NCBI GenBank assembly: GCA_945859605.1 | Contig: OX243824.1 | Coordinates: 7,469,395-7,533,394, forward strand | DNA length: 64,000 nt | Origin: Lumbricus rubellus | Taxonomy: Eukaryota > Annelida > Clitellata > Crassiclitellata > Lumbricidae | Direction: 5' to 3' | Part shown: one piece after another, positions 24,926 through 36,105 of the stretch | Numbering within the stretch: position 1 is the first letter of the stretch | Layout of the letters: every line of letters starts with the position of its first letter | Translations under genes and position numbers: made by a program | Notes under the pieces: model-generated | The model's database searches: none | What the model was told of the DNA's origin: nothing | The model's input: only the letters and a program-made list of their open reading frames with translations

Positions 24926-27900
24926 TCATTTGCTCATGCTGCTGAAACTGGTGAACTGCTGGTTGGCCTGCTGCTGTTGGAATGCAGATGTTGACGTGAT
25001 GCTCACGTTGTTGCCCTGCTGCTGGGTTGCCATGACTCCCGATGCCATCATGCCACCCTGTGACAGCATGCCTTGATTGGGAACAGGCATCACCAGGGAC
25101 TGCTGCTGCTGCGGTTGTGCAGGGAGCATACCAGAGGCTGGAAAAACAGATACGAAGCGCGTTAACGGATATCATGTATGACAAATGAAGTTGACAGCGC
25201 TCTGTGTATAACGTGTTAACAGGGCGCGGTGGTGTAGTGGTGGCGTCGTTGCCTTGGAGCCGGAAGGTTCGAATCCACCTCGCCGCATAAGGACCTTGGG
25301 CAAGTCCTTCACTCACAATTGCTCAGCGCTTCGGCGTGAAACTCCGACGCAGTGTCCACTGCATACGGAAGCGCGTCTGAGAGTAGAGAGAGCTTGAAGG
25401 GGCGCTATAACAAGTGCACATACAAACAAAACAAAAAACATGAATAGCAAACAAATGCATGACAAAATAATAATAATTGAAAATTATAAATAATAATTAA
25501 AAATAGATCAAACTAGCATAAAACGAGAGGCTATACTATGCAACGCATGAATTCAACAGCCGTCTCATGTGACATTGCAAGTCAGTAAACAATACGCAAC
25601 AACACCGCAAGCTAAAAAGAATTGAATTTTTTATTTAAAATGCCTTAAATAATCATATCACTGTCATTAACAATGTGCATATATATATTTCAAGTTTTGC
25701 AAGACCCTCTCGCACAATATTTTTACAAAGGCCCGAAAACTTCTTATAACTTAGCACCTCACCAAGTCCAAATCCAGCTCTTGGTGGCACTTCCCTGAAA
25801 ACGTCTATGCAAACCATGGCTGTTTTTAAGGAATTTTTAGAACTGCACAACTCCTTCTTTTCGTTCCCAACTTCCATGGTAAATTACTTCCAGTCGGAGG
25901 ACACTGAACATTTTTGCTAGTTTTAACTGTACAGAAGTGCTTCTATGACTGCACAAATCAATTTAGAACTGCACATTTAGTGTACAGCTGCACGTTAAAA
26001 AAAGCCCTGATGCAAACTGTATTCGATTGATAAAAAGCTTAGAATGGCGTCTTACTCAATTGCTGCTGCTGTTGTGGTTGAGCAATCGACATACAGTGAG
26101 TCATGTCGGCTACGTTCCCCACCACCAGATGGCCTTGTTGATAGTAGACGGCGCCATCTTGAGGCGCTACACCTACAACATAATATCATCACATCATCCA
26201 TTTTAAACACAAGATATAATTTCTTCATAGTTTAAAAACAAATGTTCACAAGCTAGCATTTTAATTTAATTAAGAAATTATCATTTAATATGAAATTTTT
26301 ATAAAATAATAATACTCAGACAAGATCGGCATAGCAGAGCCCAAAATAGAAGAAAAATGCACTGTACGCGATTTAAAAAACTCAATGACAGTCACAAGAT
26401 TGTTTAAAAGGTCTTGAGCCACGATTAGTTGTCCCCCAGAGAAGAACACAAGTAATGTCACACAGCAATGTGGATCTGAGGCTCAGGAACAGCAGAAACA
26501 GAACTTCATAAATTCGAAAGAGAGTGGCAAATACAAAGAATTTTTAATAAAAAGTCAACAGAATTTTTGGTAGGTACTCATAAGGCAGACCAAGAGTAAC
26601 ACAAGCAGGTAAAATGGCCTGCCATGACTGATGGTGGCACCTAGAAGTTCAAATAGCAGTGCGTGTAATTACCTCTTACAACCTGTGACATCTGGTTTTG
26701 TTGTAAGTGGTTGATTGATGGTGACGATGATTTCTGGAACTTGCTGGCGGGACTAAGATTATCAAGGCTGATGTTGACGTTCGCGTTGCTCCACGTATTT
26801 GGTGCCTTCTGCTGTGAAGACCAAAGAAGAAGGTACACACATGAGACACATATTCATTCATTCAGACATTTACATAGCGCTCCTTCAAGTAAAAACTACT
26901 CAGAGGCGCTCCCAACTCCAGCGCACCCAAAAAGAACAGTTTTAAGTTTAGTAAGACATCATAATTATATAGACAGTATGTTGAATGTTGGTAATTAGAA
27001 ACTTAACCTTAACTGTAGAATAGCATAAAACAAAGTTAGGCACTAAACACTTGATTCATCTATTCTGCCATTTGAGCTACTAAAAGAATGTACGCCGTAC
27101 GGTTATAATTCATTGATGATTATTCACTAGAAACTTAATCTTTTACCTGTTTGCCCTGAGAATATCCGCTGAAAACGGGCTTAAAATTTTAAAATGAATG
27201 GGTAAAAATTTAACGAGAGGTAAATACACATTTTGCACACACAAAACTAAATACAAACCAAAATGTCTAGCTAAATAATTACATATAAATTAACAATTTA
27301 CTAAACAATAATTTAGTAATAATTTAAATACAGCAAATCTGATTTAGCTTCAAAAATTAAACTTACACATATTTGTCCAGAAACACTACTGATTTTTCTT
27401 AAAAACATGAAAAAGAACAATAAATTAAAAGAATTAAATTATTAAATTTACAAGAATTCATTTATGAACACTTATAAATCAGAAGAATACAGTTAAAACT
27501 GAAAACTTTGCAAATCGCAACCATACACACATTTTTCTGACAACATCGTCCAACTTACAGCATTTGTCATGGACTTTCCTTGCGACCCAGCCAGGTGTGA
27601 CGGTGGCAGTTGGTGCATTGGTCCAACCATACCACCTGAAGAACTACCACCAGCAGGAACCATCTAAAGTGCAACAACACCTATGACACAATTGGTGTAA
27701 CAATATTTTTAATAAACTATATTAATCACAACAGTATTAAAAAAACTCTAAACAGCTATTGCAACATAGCTATTGCTTCATAAACCCACACTTTTCAGTA
27801 ATCAATACCAAAGTTAAAATCAGTACGAAATGACTAGACAAATTTCTTACAAACACCCAATATAGCAGAAAACAATAAGAAAAAGATAAAGAAGAGCAGT

Positions 27901-30900
27901 CCCTTAACCCTTTACCGACCGAAGTTATATGATTTTCCCATATAATTTGTAACTATACTATGGCTGGTAAAGAGTTAAGCTATCACTGACGCAGCCATGG
28001 GTATGAAATGTTAGCGACTTCATTTCCTTAGCTTCAACATATGAGGGCAGATGGCCAGTCCTCTCCCTCACCGTCTCATCTCTCCACCAACATTGGATAG
28101 TCACCAGCGCACTCATCATAGCTGAGTTGGCTTGGGGGAACTGGGGGAATTTCAACCCATACCTCTTGACTGACAGTGCAGCATGCTAACCACTTATAAA
28201 AACCTCTTAAATAGCACAACACGGTTTAATTTAACAAAGCTTGTCATGAGTGTATTGTTAAAAGCAACTCGGTTGGTACCATGTTTGGTGTTTGGACAAA
28301 CATCATAGGATAGGATTGAGGATATGACGTCATTCCCACCTGCAACCAATCGCAAATCAACCAATTATAAATAATTAATTAGTAAATCACCAGTTGAAAC
28401 ATATGTTCACAATAACCACATAGATCTGTCTAAATTTAACGCTTTAATGACGAGTTACATTGGTTTTCCAGTCACTTAGAGCAAAGCCCGCCACTAAAGG
28501 GTTAAAGTAATGTAAGAAGAAGAGCAGTCCGTTAATAAGACTGTAGCAAAACTTTTTTAAACAATAGTCGACAAATTATATCAAACACTAAAGCTTTTGC
28601 AAACGCAGAACCACGTAAGCTGCCTCAAGAAATTTCAAAAACATCGTAGCTCTCTCTGAACCAACACAGTTGTCGATAAAATGCAGAACCAAAGCTCTTC
28701 AAAGGAACTTCAAAATACCTTAGAAATGCAAAGGTGATTCAAAGATACATTGGAATGCAATAATTACATCTTTGTTTGTTTTGTTTGTTTGTATGTGCAC
28801 TTGTTATAGTGCCCCTTCAAGCTCTCTCTGCTCAGAGGCACTCCCGAATGCAGAGCGGACACTGCATCGGAGTTTCACGCCGAAGCATTGAGAAATTGTG
28901 AGTGAAGGACTTGCCCAAGGTCCTTACGCAGCGAGGTGGATTCGAACCTTCCGGCTCCAAGGCAACGACGCCACCACTACACCCCCGCGTAGTTTTGAGT
29001 ATCAACGAGAACACCGAGAAGCCCTCACCATCGCCATATTTTGATTCATCGCCATGGCAACGTTGGATGGTGCGACGCCGACAGTGGGTGGAATTCCCGG
29101 CTGCCCCTGCATCGAGGCCACGCCCTGCATCGGTTGCCCCGGAAGACACCCCATGTTCATCCCCATGCCCATCGCCATCATCATTCCCCCCGGAGGCATG
29201 CCGCACGCCATGCCCTGCGACGCCCCGGGCATCGGCATGGCAACCATTCCGTGCCCCATCGGCTGGAGACCCGGGATGATTCCACCCATCGGCTGCATGG
29301 GGGACACACCGGACGTCAGACCTTCCAGAAGGTCCACGTTGCTGACGCTCTTCCCGGCCGAACCAACACCGCTGACCGATTCAAAGTTACCGAACTCCCC
29401 ACTCAACCTACAAGGTAAAAAGAAATTTCCTTGTATTCTATTTCGTGGCCAGTCCTCTCCCTCGCCGTCTCAGCTTCCCACCACCGATTGAGCAAAAGTC
29501 ACAAACCAAATATTTTGTGTGTTTGTGGATAAAAATTTATATTAAATAATGTTCACTCATTGCTCCTAAATAATCATTCACAATAGAATAAACAAGATAA
29601 GATTGATTATTGATTAAGACAGTGTACATACAGAGACAAGTGGTATTACTTAATGGAAGCAAAATCCAGCCAGGTATGGCCCTAAGTGCAGGGTAATCAC
29701 TGTAAGATGTTGGGAAACAAACAACTGAAAAATTAAAAAATAAACGTTCTATACCTTGCAGTCGAACTCTTGACGCCACCAGAATTTGTCTGAAACTGTG
29801 CAAAGTCACCAAAGTCAGCATTGCCTGCGCACAAACACACATATGTGGTGTAATAGTGACACATAATTATTAACAAACCATAATGCAAGACAATGTCGCA
29901 ATGTAAGCATGAATGGTCAGTCACTGACAAATAATACAAGTTGTGTGTCATAACAAAGAGAACTAGCATTGCCTCCTCCTCCCATCTCCAGGCTTGGGAC
30001 TGGCACTATCAAATGGTCTGGTCAGTGATGGAGTTATGTACATGTGGCAATTGCAGTCAAACATAAACATACTGCCAGCAGACTTAAAAGTTTAAATGTG
30101 TGCGTATGAAGTGTCCCAATAGGAAGGTCTGTTTCTTGAACTGCTTCAAACTGCACTGCTCGTGGTTCTAGAATAACACCATGTCTTTGATGGTGCTGCT
30201 AAAGAGAAGCGTATGCACAAACGAAGCTAAAACCGACCTGCTTCTGTAGTTGTCGAAGAACCGAAGTCAGCGAAGTCACCGTTGGCATTGGCCAACTTGA
30301 AGTCCGCAAAGCCAGCCGATGATTCAAGACCTCGGTTGGTGTCAACAAGTGACAAACTGCTGATGCTTGGAATCGACGCTTGGCTCTGGAAACAGCAGCG
30401 CAACCAGTTTTAACAAGCTGCCATACAGTTACAATTTCGGCTCCCGTAACTCTTTACTTCGTGCGACCTGGTGGCTGATTGGTAATGCGCTCGCCCACGG
30501 AGCGGGCGGTTGGAATCCGGGTAACGACCTTGGATAAGTTGTTTACAAATACGTGCCTCTGTCACCAAGCAGTATAATTTGGTACCGATGTAAGCTGGGA
30601 AGTAAACGGCAAGTCCTGTGAAGACACTGGCCCCGTGCCCAGGACCTTGGGATTCGTCCATTGCCGGCTCAAGGGCTTAGGAAAGGAGATGAGCGACTCG
30701 CCAATGGGCCTTTGGCCCAGGAATGACTTTAACTTTTTAACTTAACTCTTACTTCACTTGGAATCATGTTTCACTGAACTTATTCTATATAAACACTGTT
30801 TAATTGAGCTGATGCAATAAGCAATAACAGTTGATTTGATATGATTTGAATTTTCATTGTTAGAGGAACAGGTGGAGATGTCATAGTTGTAACTCTTGTT

Positions 30901-33900
30901 GCACTTGGAATCATGTATCACTGAACTTATTCTACATAAACACTGTTTAACACGTTGCCCGCCCATTACGAGTTATCTCGTACCAAATCCAGTCATTTAA
31001 CATGGTGCATAGGCAGTCGACGTGTCAATTGAGCAGAGGAAATAAGCAATAAAAGTTGATTTGATTTCATTAGAATTATCATTGTTAGGGGAAACGGGTG
31101 TAGATGTACACACCTTAGCGTCTGAGTCTTCACGAGCGCCTGGTTCAACTCGACGTGATACTCGACTCTTTCGATTCGACGTTATCTTCTCTGTCGTCTT
31201 CGTATGCGTCCGTTCAACCGTGAACTCCTCGTCACCGTCTCGAAATTCCGTGTGCTTGCTGACGGAACCGAGATCCTCATCAAATATGTCGTCGTCGTTA
31301 CTGAAAAACACGAACATATATAATAATTATATATACGTAAAAAAAGCGCAACTGAATGGTTGCTGAGCACTGTGAGTGGTGCCATATAAATTATAAATTA
31401 CATCCCATTACAGTCGAGAAAAGATCCTTTCACACTGGATGCGCTAGTGATTGGTTGCTGCTGTGAGTGGTGCTATATAAATCTCAAATTATATACATGT
31501 ATTACGGTCGAGAACAGATCATTTCACACTGGGAAGCTGAATAGTCATGAGTTGTGCTATGTAAAGTTCAAATTACATTACATTATCATTTTAGCTCATA
31601 GATTACAATTAGAAAGCTGTTTGTGTCACCGATTAGCTGATTGATTAATTAGCTGATTCTAATTGATTAATGATTAGCTTAGCTGATTGATTAATTAGCT
31701 CATTCTAATTGATTAGTGATTAGATAATTGATTAATTGTCATGTCATGTCAATACGCCGACGTCGCTGCGCGACGGTTGGCTACATGAGTGGACCAAAGT
31801 ACTCCAGCAATATCTATCCTTTACAGTCCGCAATAGCGCCGTTCCTGATAAACCGGTCCACAGCGTGATGTTATCAAGCCCGCATATTCTAGGTCTACCG
31901 CGACCGCGAACACCCTGCACTAATCCCGTCATGACACTATTTTCAATATTGTCCTGCTGTCGCAGGATGTGACCGAAGTAACGTAATTTGCGGGTTTTGA
32001 CATGACCTAATAACTCGCTTTTTGTCCCTGCTAATTTGTAAACTCGTTCATTAGTCAACATTTCTGTCCATGAAATACGTAGTAGTTTCCTGATGCATTT
32101 GTTTTCGAAAGCCTGTATAAGTCTTTCCTCCTCCTTCTTTAGAGTCCACGTCTCACAACCGTATGTTGCCACTGGCCACACTAAGGCCCTCATCAGTCGT
32201 ATCTTTGTCTTGGAGCTGATTGCCTTGTTCTTCCAAACCTTTGTCAACTTAATCATGACTGATGTACCCATGGCTAACCTTGACTTTACTTCTACATTAC
32301 AGTCTGCATCTTTCGTTATTCTGCTTCCCAGATAGACAAAGGAGTCTACCTGCTCTAATCTACCATTGATTATATCCAACAACGTGTCCGTATTTGTCAT
32401 GACCTTTGTCTTTGCAGCATTAATCTTCATGCTATACTCGTTTGCAGATCTCTCAATTCTGTCCACCAATTCTTGTAGCTCCTCTGGTGATGTAGTCAGT
32501 AACACAATGTCGTCCGCATATCTTAGGTTGTTAATGGTTTTACCCCCGATTCTGAATCCACCGGTGAATCCTTCCAAGGCTTTTCTCATTACTTGTTCAG
32601 CTCATTCTAATTGATTAGTGATTAGATAATTGATTAATTAGCTCATTCTAATTGATTAGCTATCCATCATTGCCTCTATGTGTTCAATTTGGGACAATGA
32701 AGCTTCACTAACCTCTGTTTACTACATATAAATATAAAATATAAATATAAATAATATTATAAATATATCAGCCACTTCTCTTCCCCACTCTGCTCTTTTG
32801 ACCGTCACGATCTCTCGAGTTCCATGGCTACAACGCGAGCCTTTGCTCTCATTGGCCCTGCTCTGTGAAATCAGTTTCTTCATTTGAGATGTTCCTCCTT
32901 ATTAACTGGCGGGCCATGTGACTCGTTTCGTTGTCTCAAGACTACTTTTGTCTTTCTCGTTCTCATGCACTGGGAGCGCCTCTGATTGACTTGCACTGCG
33001 AGAGGCAAATTTATAAATACAACACAATATATCTATTCTCTGGCTATAGGAATCAACAATGCTATTGTTTTTCTCTGATCAACATACCTGTACTCCGGCG
33101 CATCATCAAAACTTTTGACTTTGCCTACGAACTCCTTCACCTTTCCCATCGCCTCTTCCGTGATCGACTTTGACCCTTTGCTCCAGTTCTTTATGTCCTC
33201 CAGATGGCCACCGTGCTGCTCGCGAGCAACCTGGTCATTGTCGTACCTGTCGGCTGTCAAAGCAATTGTTCCAATTTATAACTATTTCAATGCATAATTA
33301 AAATGTATAATTACATGTATAATGACTAATGACTATGTCAGATGCATTATTTGTAACTAGTGCATAATAAATTATTACAGCGCATTTCCATCATTGTATC
33401 TATTAAAATGTATTGTATCTGTAACTTTATATAGCACCTCTCAGGCTCTCACAGTGCACACCAGTCAGAGGTGCCCCTCAATAATGCATAAGTACTATGC
33501 ATATTTATGATGCATATTAGCAGCGAATAATAAAAACAACTATTTCAATTAATAATTATAATTAAAATGTATAATTACATGTATAATGCCTACGTTAAAT
33601 GCATTATTTGTAACTAGTGCATAATAAATTATTACAGTGCATTTCCATAATTGCATCTATATTCTATAATGTATTGTATCTGTAACTTTGTATAGCACCT
33701 TCACAGTGCACACCAGTCAGAGGTGCCCCTCAATAATGCATGTACCGTACATATTTATGATGCATATTAGTAGCACATAATAATAATAAGTTAAATGGAT
33801 GAGGTTTAGCCGTTCCAGGCACATTGCTTTTATAATTTATAAGTCCCTGGGGGAACAAAGTACCTCAGGCCAAAAAAAAACCAAATAATAATAATAATAA

Positions 33901-34867
33901 TAATGACACATATATACAATACATAAAGATAATAAATATTTGTAATGCATAGTCATAACGAATATTCTTAACAAATAATACAATGCGCATTGATAATGCA
34001 GAATTATAATACAGAACAATACGATGCGATCAAGACGCAATAAAACTGACTGTAACGATGCGGCATTGCTTCGCCAGCCATTCCGATGTATTTGTCTTTC
34101 GTCTTTCTCGCCTTCTTGCGTTCGTCGCGTAAACGATCGTCATCCTGAATGACAAGAATCAACTCCTTCACTTTCTGGCAAACTGCGATAAACAACAAAC
34201 GGCAAATAAATGTTACATTGCAAACAATAAATGTCAGACTTCAGAAGCAAACAGTAAAAGGTATGAAAAAATTATAAGCATAATAATGGAGATTCGTGTT
34301 CTCCCAGGTTCCTGCACTTTGAAGTGACCACATTAAATGGGCACAATGTCAGAACAACAATAATATCAATCATCGGCATAAATGCTGAAATAATAACAAA
34401 CGTTGCAAACAATTCTATTCAACTGAGGTTTGGCATTTTCTAGTCAGGACAACTAAACACTATAATAAAATAATAAATAATTCCCAATCTCCATTTCTTT
34501 GACACAGACGCTCATATGGAGCTCTCAATTAAAGCCTCAACTACATGAAGGATTTGAAAGATAATCGTTAAATCAACTCACCATTGATACCCTGATCTTT
34601 GCCATATTCGTCAATAAACGAGTAGTTCTCGAGCTGTCTCAGATCGTACAGGTGCTCTCGTGTACTCGTTACTACTCGCTCTGATCCGTTGTACACGAGG
34701 TAAGTGAGCAAAAGCAACGACTAGACAAAGAGTAACATACAAACACAGTTTTCAACTTCACTCACTTCTCATATGTTCCAATTTTTCTGATAAAATCAAC
34801 TGAGGGTAGATTGGTGAGGAAAGTAAACTTTAATATATTAATGATAAAAAGCAGATGATTAAAGTAG

Positions 34868-34913
<46 letters not shown>

Positions 34914-36006
34914 CTGAAGACTAAATCTAATATCAACGCAACGTAACTGCAAAGGACAGGGAGGAGTGGCAGAAGTGCATTGCTCGATGTGCAGATCATT
35001 AAGTACGGGAAACGCTAAGTACTAAGTAAGCAATATCAACGCTATCATGATAAACGTTGGAATACACAGGTCTAAAATAAATTTTCATACTACAGAGCAG
35101 CATTACCTTCTAGAGTTCTAAGCCTTCTTCTGAGCTACAAAGTTCTATATAGATGTCCCCATAGAAGGCATTAAGAAAAGGCTTGGCTAAATCTAAACTA
35201 AATCAGCTCCAAAGCACGTCACCTACTTTGTACACTCTCCTCCAGTTCTTCCGGTTCTCGTGAAGCATCCTCTTCCACAGCATTCCCATCACCTCAGGAA
35301 AGTGTTCGTAAGTGAACGTGTACTGCGCGATTTCGTGCATCAGCGTTCCATGCGGACCCCAAGCGTCATCGCTGGTCGCCTCTCGCACTTTAGCTTCAAC
35401 CTCCGTGTAATTCATCACCACATTGGTGCTGCGACAGAAATAAACATCTAGCTAATAATTTCTTCATTTTGAACTATCACGTGATTCTTTTACCGAGACG
35501 AAGCAAACAGTACTTGCTCAGAGGTAAAGGTGCAAATAAACAATTATATGAGGCTCGCAGAATTTATATGCACCATCGACTGAGTCATTCCTATAATTTA
35601 TATAGCACCATTCATGAGAAATGCACCGGCGCAATAGAAGTTTCTAATATATATGATGCCCTACATCTCTACGTAGGGTATGGACCTGCGTACTTGCCTA
35701 ACCATGACACTCAAACTGTAACGATATGCGGTACCATTGAAATGACAAAATATACCACGAAGTGCATGTTCCAAGTCCAAGTATTTCCAAAATGCACAGT
35801 GATCAAAGTTTCAATCTCTAGAAATATTCTTCATGAACAGATAAACATAAGATAAAAATCTAGATACATAGAACACACACATGTAGCCCCCATATTGCCT
35901 AATGATTTTGCATAAGGCATACGCCAAATAGCAAAAACAATATCTGAAAAATATCGAACACTTACACTTTATCTGCAAGTTCGCGAACCTTCCACATCGG
36001 AATCAT
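24926..36006 (-). CDS. CLINT1: EpsinR / clathrin interactor 1, 14 exons, 689 aa
   Basis: ENTH-domain clathrin adaptor of TGN-endosome transport. Exons in transcript order: 36006-35966, 35428-35227, 34720-34582, 34182-34051, 33253-33088, 31300-31114, 30385-30238, 29824-29755, 29407-29029, 27663-27559, 27179-27147, 26811-26673, 26172-26056, 25137-24926. All phases close (2070 nt). The ENTH domain fills about residues 1-150: MWKVRELADKVTNVVMNYTE, KVREATSDDAWGP, NRKNWRRVYKSLLLL, ENYSFIDEYGKDQGIN and KVKELI...DDDRLRDERKK. Four acidic-Phe motifs follow (GFADF, DFADF, DFGDF, EFGNF), which in human epsinR bind the AP-1/GGA ear. Next come a Met/Gly/Pro-rich segment, then TWSNANVNISLDNLSP (human TWSDPSVNISLDNLLP) and a Gln-rich tail ending SFSSMSK. 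Human CLINT1 is 625 aa. The 33-nt exon has a weak AAG acceptor; the exon at 26172 could instead start 6 nt later. Confidence 0.95.
25221..25438 (+). mobile_element. tRNA-derived SINE, family 1, in CLINT1 intron 13
   Basis: The best-preserved copy: GGGCGCGGTGGTGTAGTGG with A box TGGTGTAGTGG, B box GGTTCGAATCC, GGACCTTGGGCAAGTCC, GCTCAGCGCTTCGGCGTGAA, and GGGGCGCTATAACAAGTGC, followed by an A-rich CAAACAAAACAAAAAAC tail. It is antisense to CLINT1. Confidence 0.92.
25650..26006 (-). repeat. Dispersed repeat family E in CLINT1 intron 13
   Basis: On the minus strand it begins CAGGGCTTTTTTTAACGTGC and contains GTGCAGTTCTAAAT, ACAGTTAAAACTAGC and GGAAGTAATTTACCATGG. Other copies are at 50001-50235, 55480-55644 and 62786-62960. 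The CAGGG end suggests a DNA transposon, but the opposite terminus is not resolved. Confidence 0.65.
26865..26945 (-). repeat. LINE/SINE-type tail in CLINT1 intron 11
   Basis: CATAGCGCTCCTTCAAG then ACTACTCAGAGGCGCTCCCAAC, reverse complement of the shared tail, directly 5' of the 26673-26811 exon in transcript direction. Confidence 0.6.
27908..27974. mobile_element. Tiny piggyBac-like MITE (67 bp, TTAA-flanked)
   Basis: TTAA at 27904-27907 and 27975-27978. The ends are CCCTTTACCGAC and, reverse-complemented, CTCTTTACCAGC. A TTAA target duplication with CCC-type ends is the known signature of piggyBac-derived elements. Confidence 0.7.
28440..28501. mobile_element. Tiny piggyBac-like MITE (62 bp, TTAA-flanked)
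   Basis: TTAA at 28436-28439 and 28502-28505. The ends are CGCTTTAATGACGAG and, reverse-complemented, CCCTTTAGTGGCGGG. Same design as 27908-27974 and 59345-59406, with a different interior. Confidence 0.65.
28785..28988 (-). mobile_element. tRNA-derived SINE, family 1, in CLINT1 intron 9
   Basis: On the minus strand: GTGTAGTGGTGGCGTCGTTG, GGTTCGAATCCACC (B box), GGACCTTGGGCAAGTCC and GGGGCACTATAACAAGTGC, with a CAAAC-rich tail. It is sense to CLINT1 and starts 40 bp after the donor of the 29029-29407 exon. Confidence 0.9.
30454..30745 (+). mobile_element. tRNA-derived SINE, family 2, in CLINT1 intron 6
   Basis: The head GCGACCTGGTGGCTGATTGG has A box-like TGGCTGATTGG, and GCGGTTGGAATCCGGGT is a B box-like site (one change from GGTTCGAATCC). 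The body contains ACAAATACGTGCCTCTGTCA and AGGAGATGAGCGACTCGCC, and it ends in a TTTAACTTTTTAACTTAA run. It differs from family 1 outside the promoter boxes. Confidence 0.7.
30752..31110. repeat. Tandem duplication abutting CLINT1 exon 6 donor
   Basis: Units at about 30752-30890 and 30895-31110 share CACTTGGAATCATG, CACTGAACTTATTCTA, ATAAACACTGTTTAA, GCAATAAAAGTTGATTTGAT and CATTGTTAGRGG. The second copy ends within 10 bp of the exon 6 donor at 31113 and carries the 74-bp TTAA element at 30951-31024; the first copy is the empty site. Confidence 0.8.
30951..31024. mobile_element. Tiny piggyBac-like MITE (74 bp) with empty-site partner
   Basis: Flanked by TTAA (30947-30950) and TCAA (31025-31028). 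The ends CACGTTGCCCGCC and, reverse-complemented, CACGTCGACTGCC are inverted repeats. The neighbouring duplicate reads GTTTAATTGAG with no insert, exactly as expected for an unfilled TTAA site. An internal ACGAGTTATCTCGT palindrome is present. Confidence 0.7.
31639..31738. repeat. AT-rich minisatellite, left of LINE insertion
   Basis: Units of about 41 bp with AGCTCATTCTAATTGATTAG and TGATTAGATAATTGATTAATT. The same unit continues at 32599-32665 after the LINE fragment, so the array has been split. Confidence 0.8.
31739..32598 (-). mobile_element. Non-LTR retrotransposon 3' part with RT domain
   Basis: An intact 281-codon frame (32589-31744) in CLINT1 intron 5, sense to the gene. It holds the RT catalytic box YADD in LRYADDIVLL, then INAAKTKVM, FVYLGSRITKDADC, LVWPVATYGCETWTL and KTRKLRYFGHILRQ, the usual order of the RT thumb in RTE/CR1-type LINEs. 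Endonuclease and the N-terminal RT are missing (5' truncation). The 3' end is a short TGACA repeat that includes the stop codon. It replaced nothing: it sits cleanly between two minisatellite units. Confidence 0.9.
32780..33035 (+). mobile_element. 5'-truncated LINE tail in CLINT1 intron 5
   Basis: A frame containing RAFALIGPALWN resembles the GPxLWNSLP motif near the end of CR1/Jockey-like reverse transcriptases. It is followed by CACTGGGAGCGCCTCTGATTG and a GAGAGGC...TTTATAAATAC tail. Antisense to CLINT1; ends about 50 bp from exon 5. Confidence 0.65.
33283..33785. repeat. Tandem duplication (~250 bp x2) in CLINT1 intron 4
   Basis: Copies at about 33283-33540 and 33541-33785 share ATTAAAATGTATAATTACATG, GCATTATTTGTAACTAGTGC, TTATATAGCACC and CACCAGTCAGAGGTGCCCC. 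Each contains the LINE/SINE-type AGCACCT...AGAGGTGCCCC hairpin. Confidence 0.85.
34869..34904. repeat. (TA)n microsatellite
   Basis: Perfect TA run in CLINT1 intron 2. Confidence 0.9.
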
Positions 36007-36105
36007 TTTCTCTGATTTATTAAACAAGTAATAACAAAATTTTAACAACTAGATCACCACCGATGCCCGGTGTATTTCCTGCACAATTATTTTTGCAGTT
36101 CTTTG

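Noticed and set aside
29537..29969. Minus-strand frames of 78-101 aa beside CLINT1 exon 8
   Set aside because: They extend exon 8 into its introns; only 29755-29824 fits the phases and acidic-Phe motif pattern.
32093..32614. Plus-strand frames of about 80 aa
   Set aside because: Antisense shadows of the LINE reverse-transcriptase frame on the minus strand.
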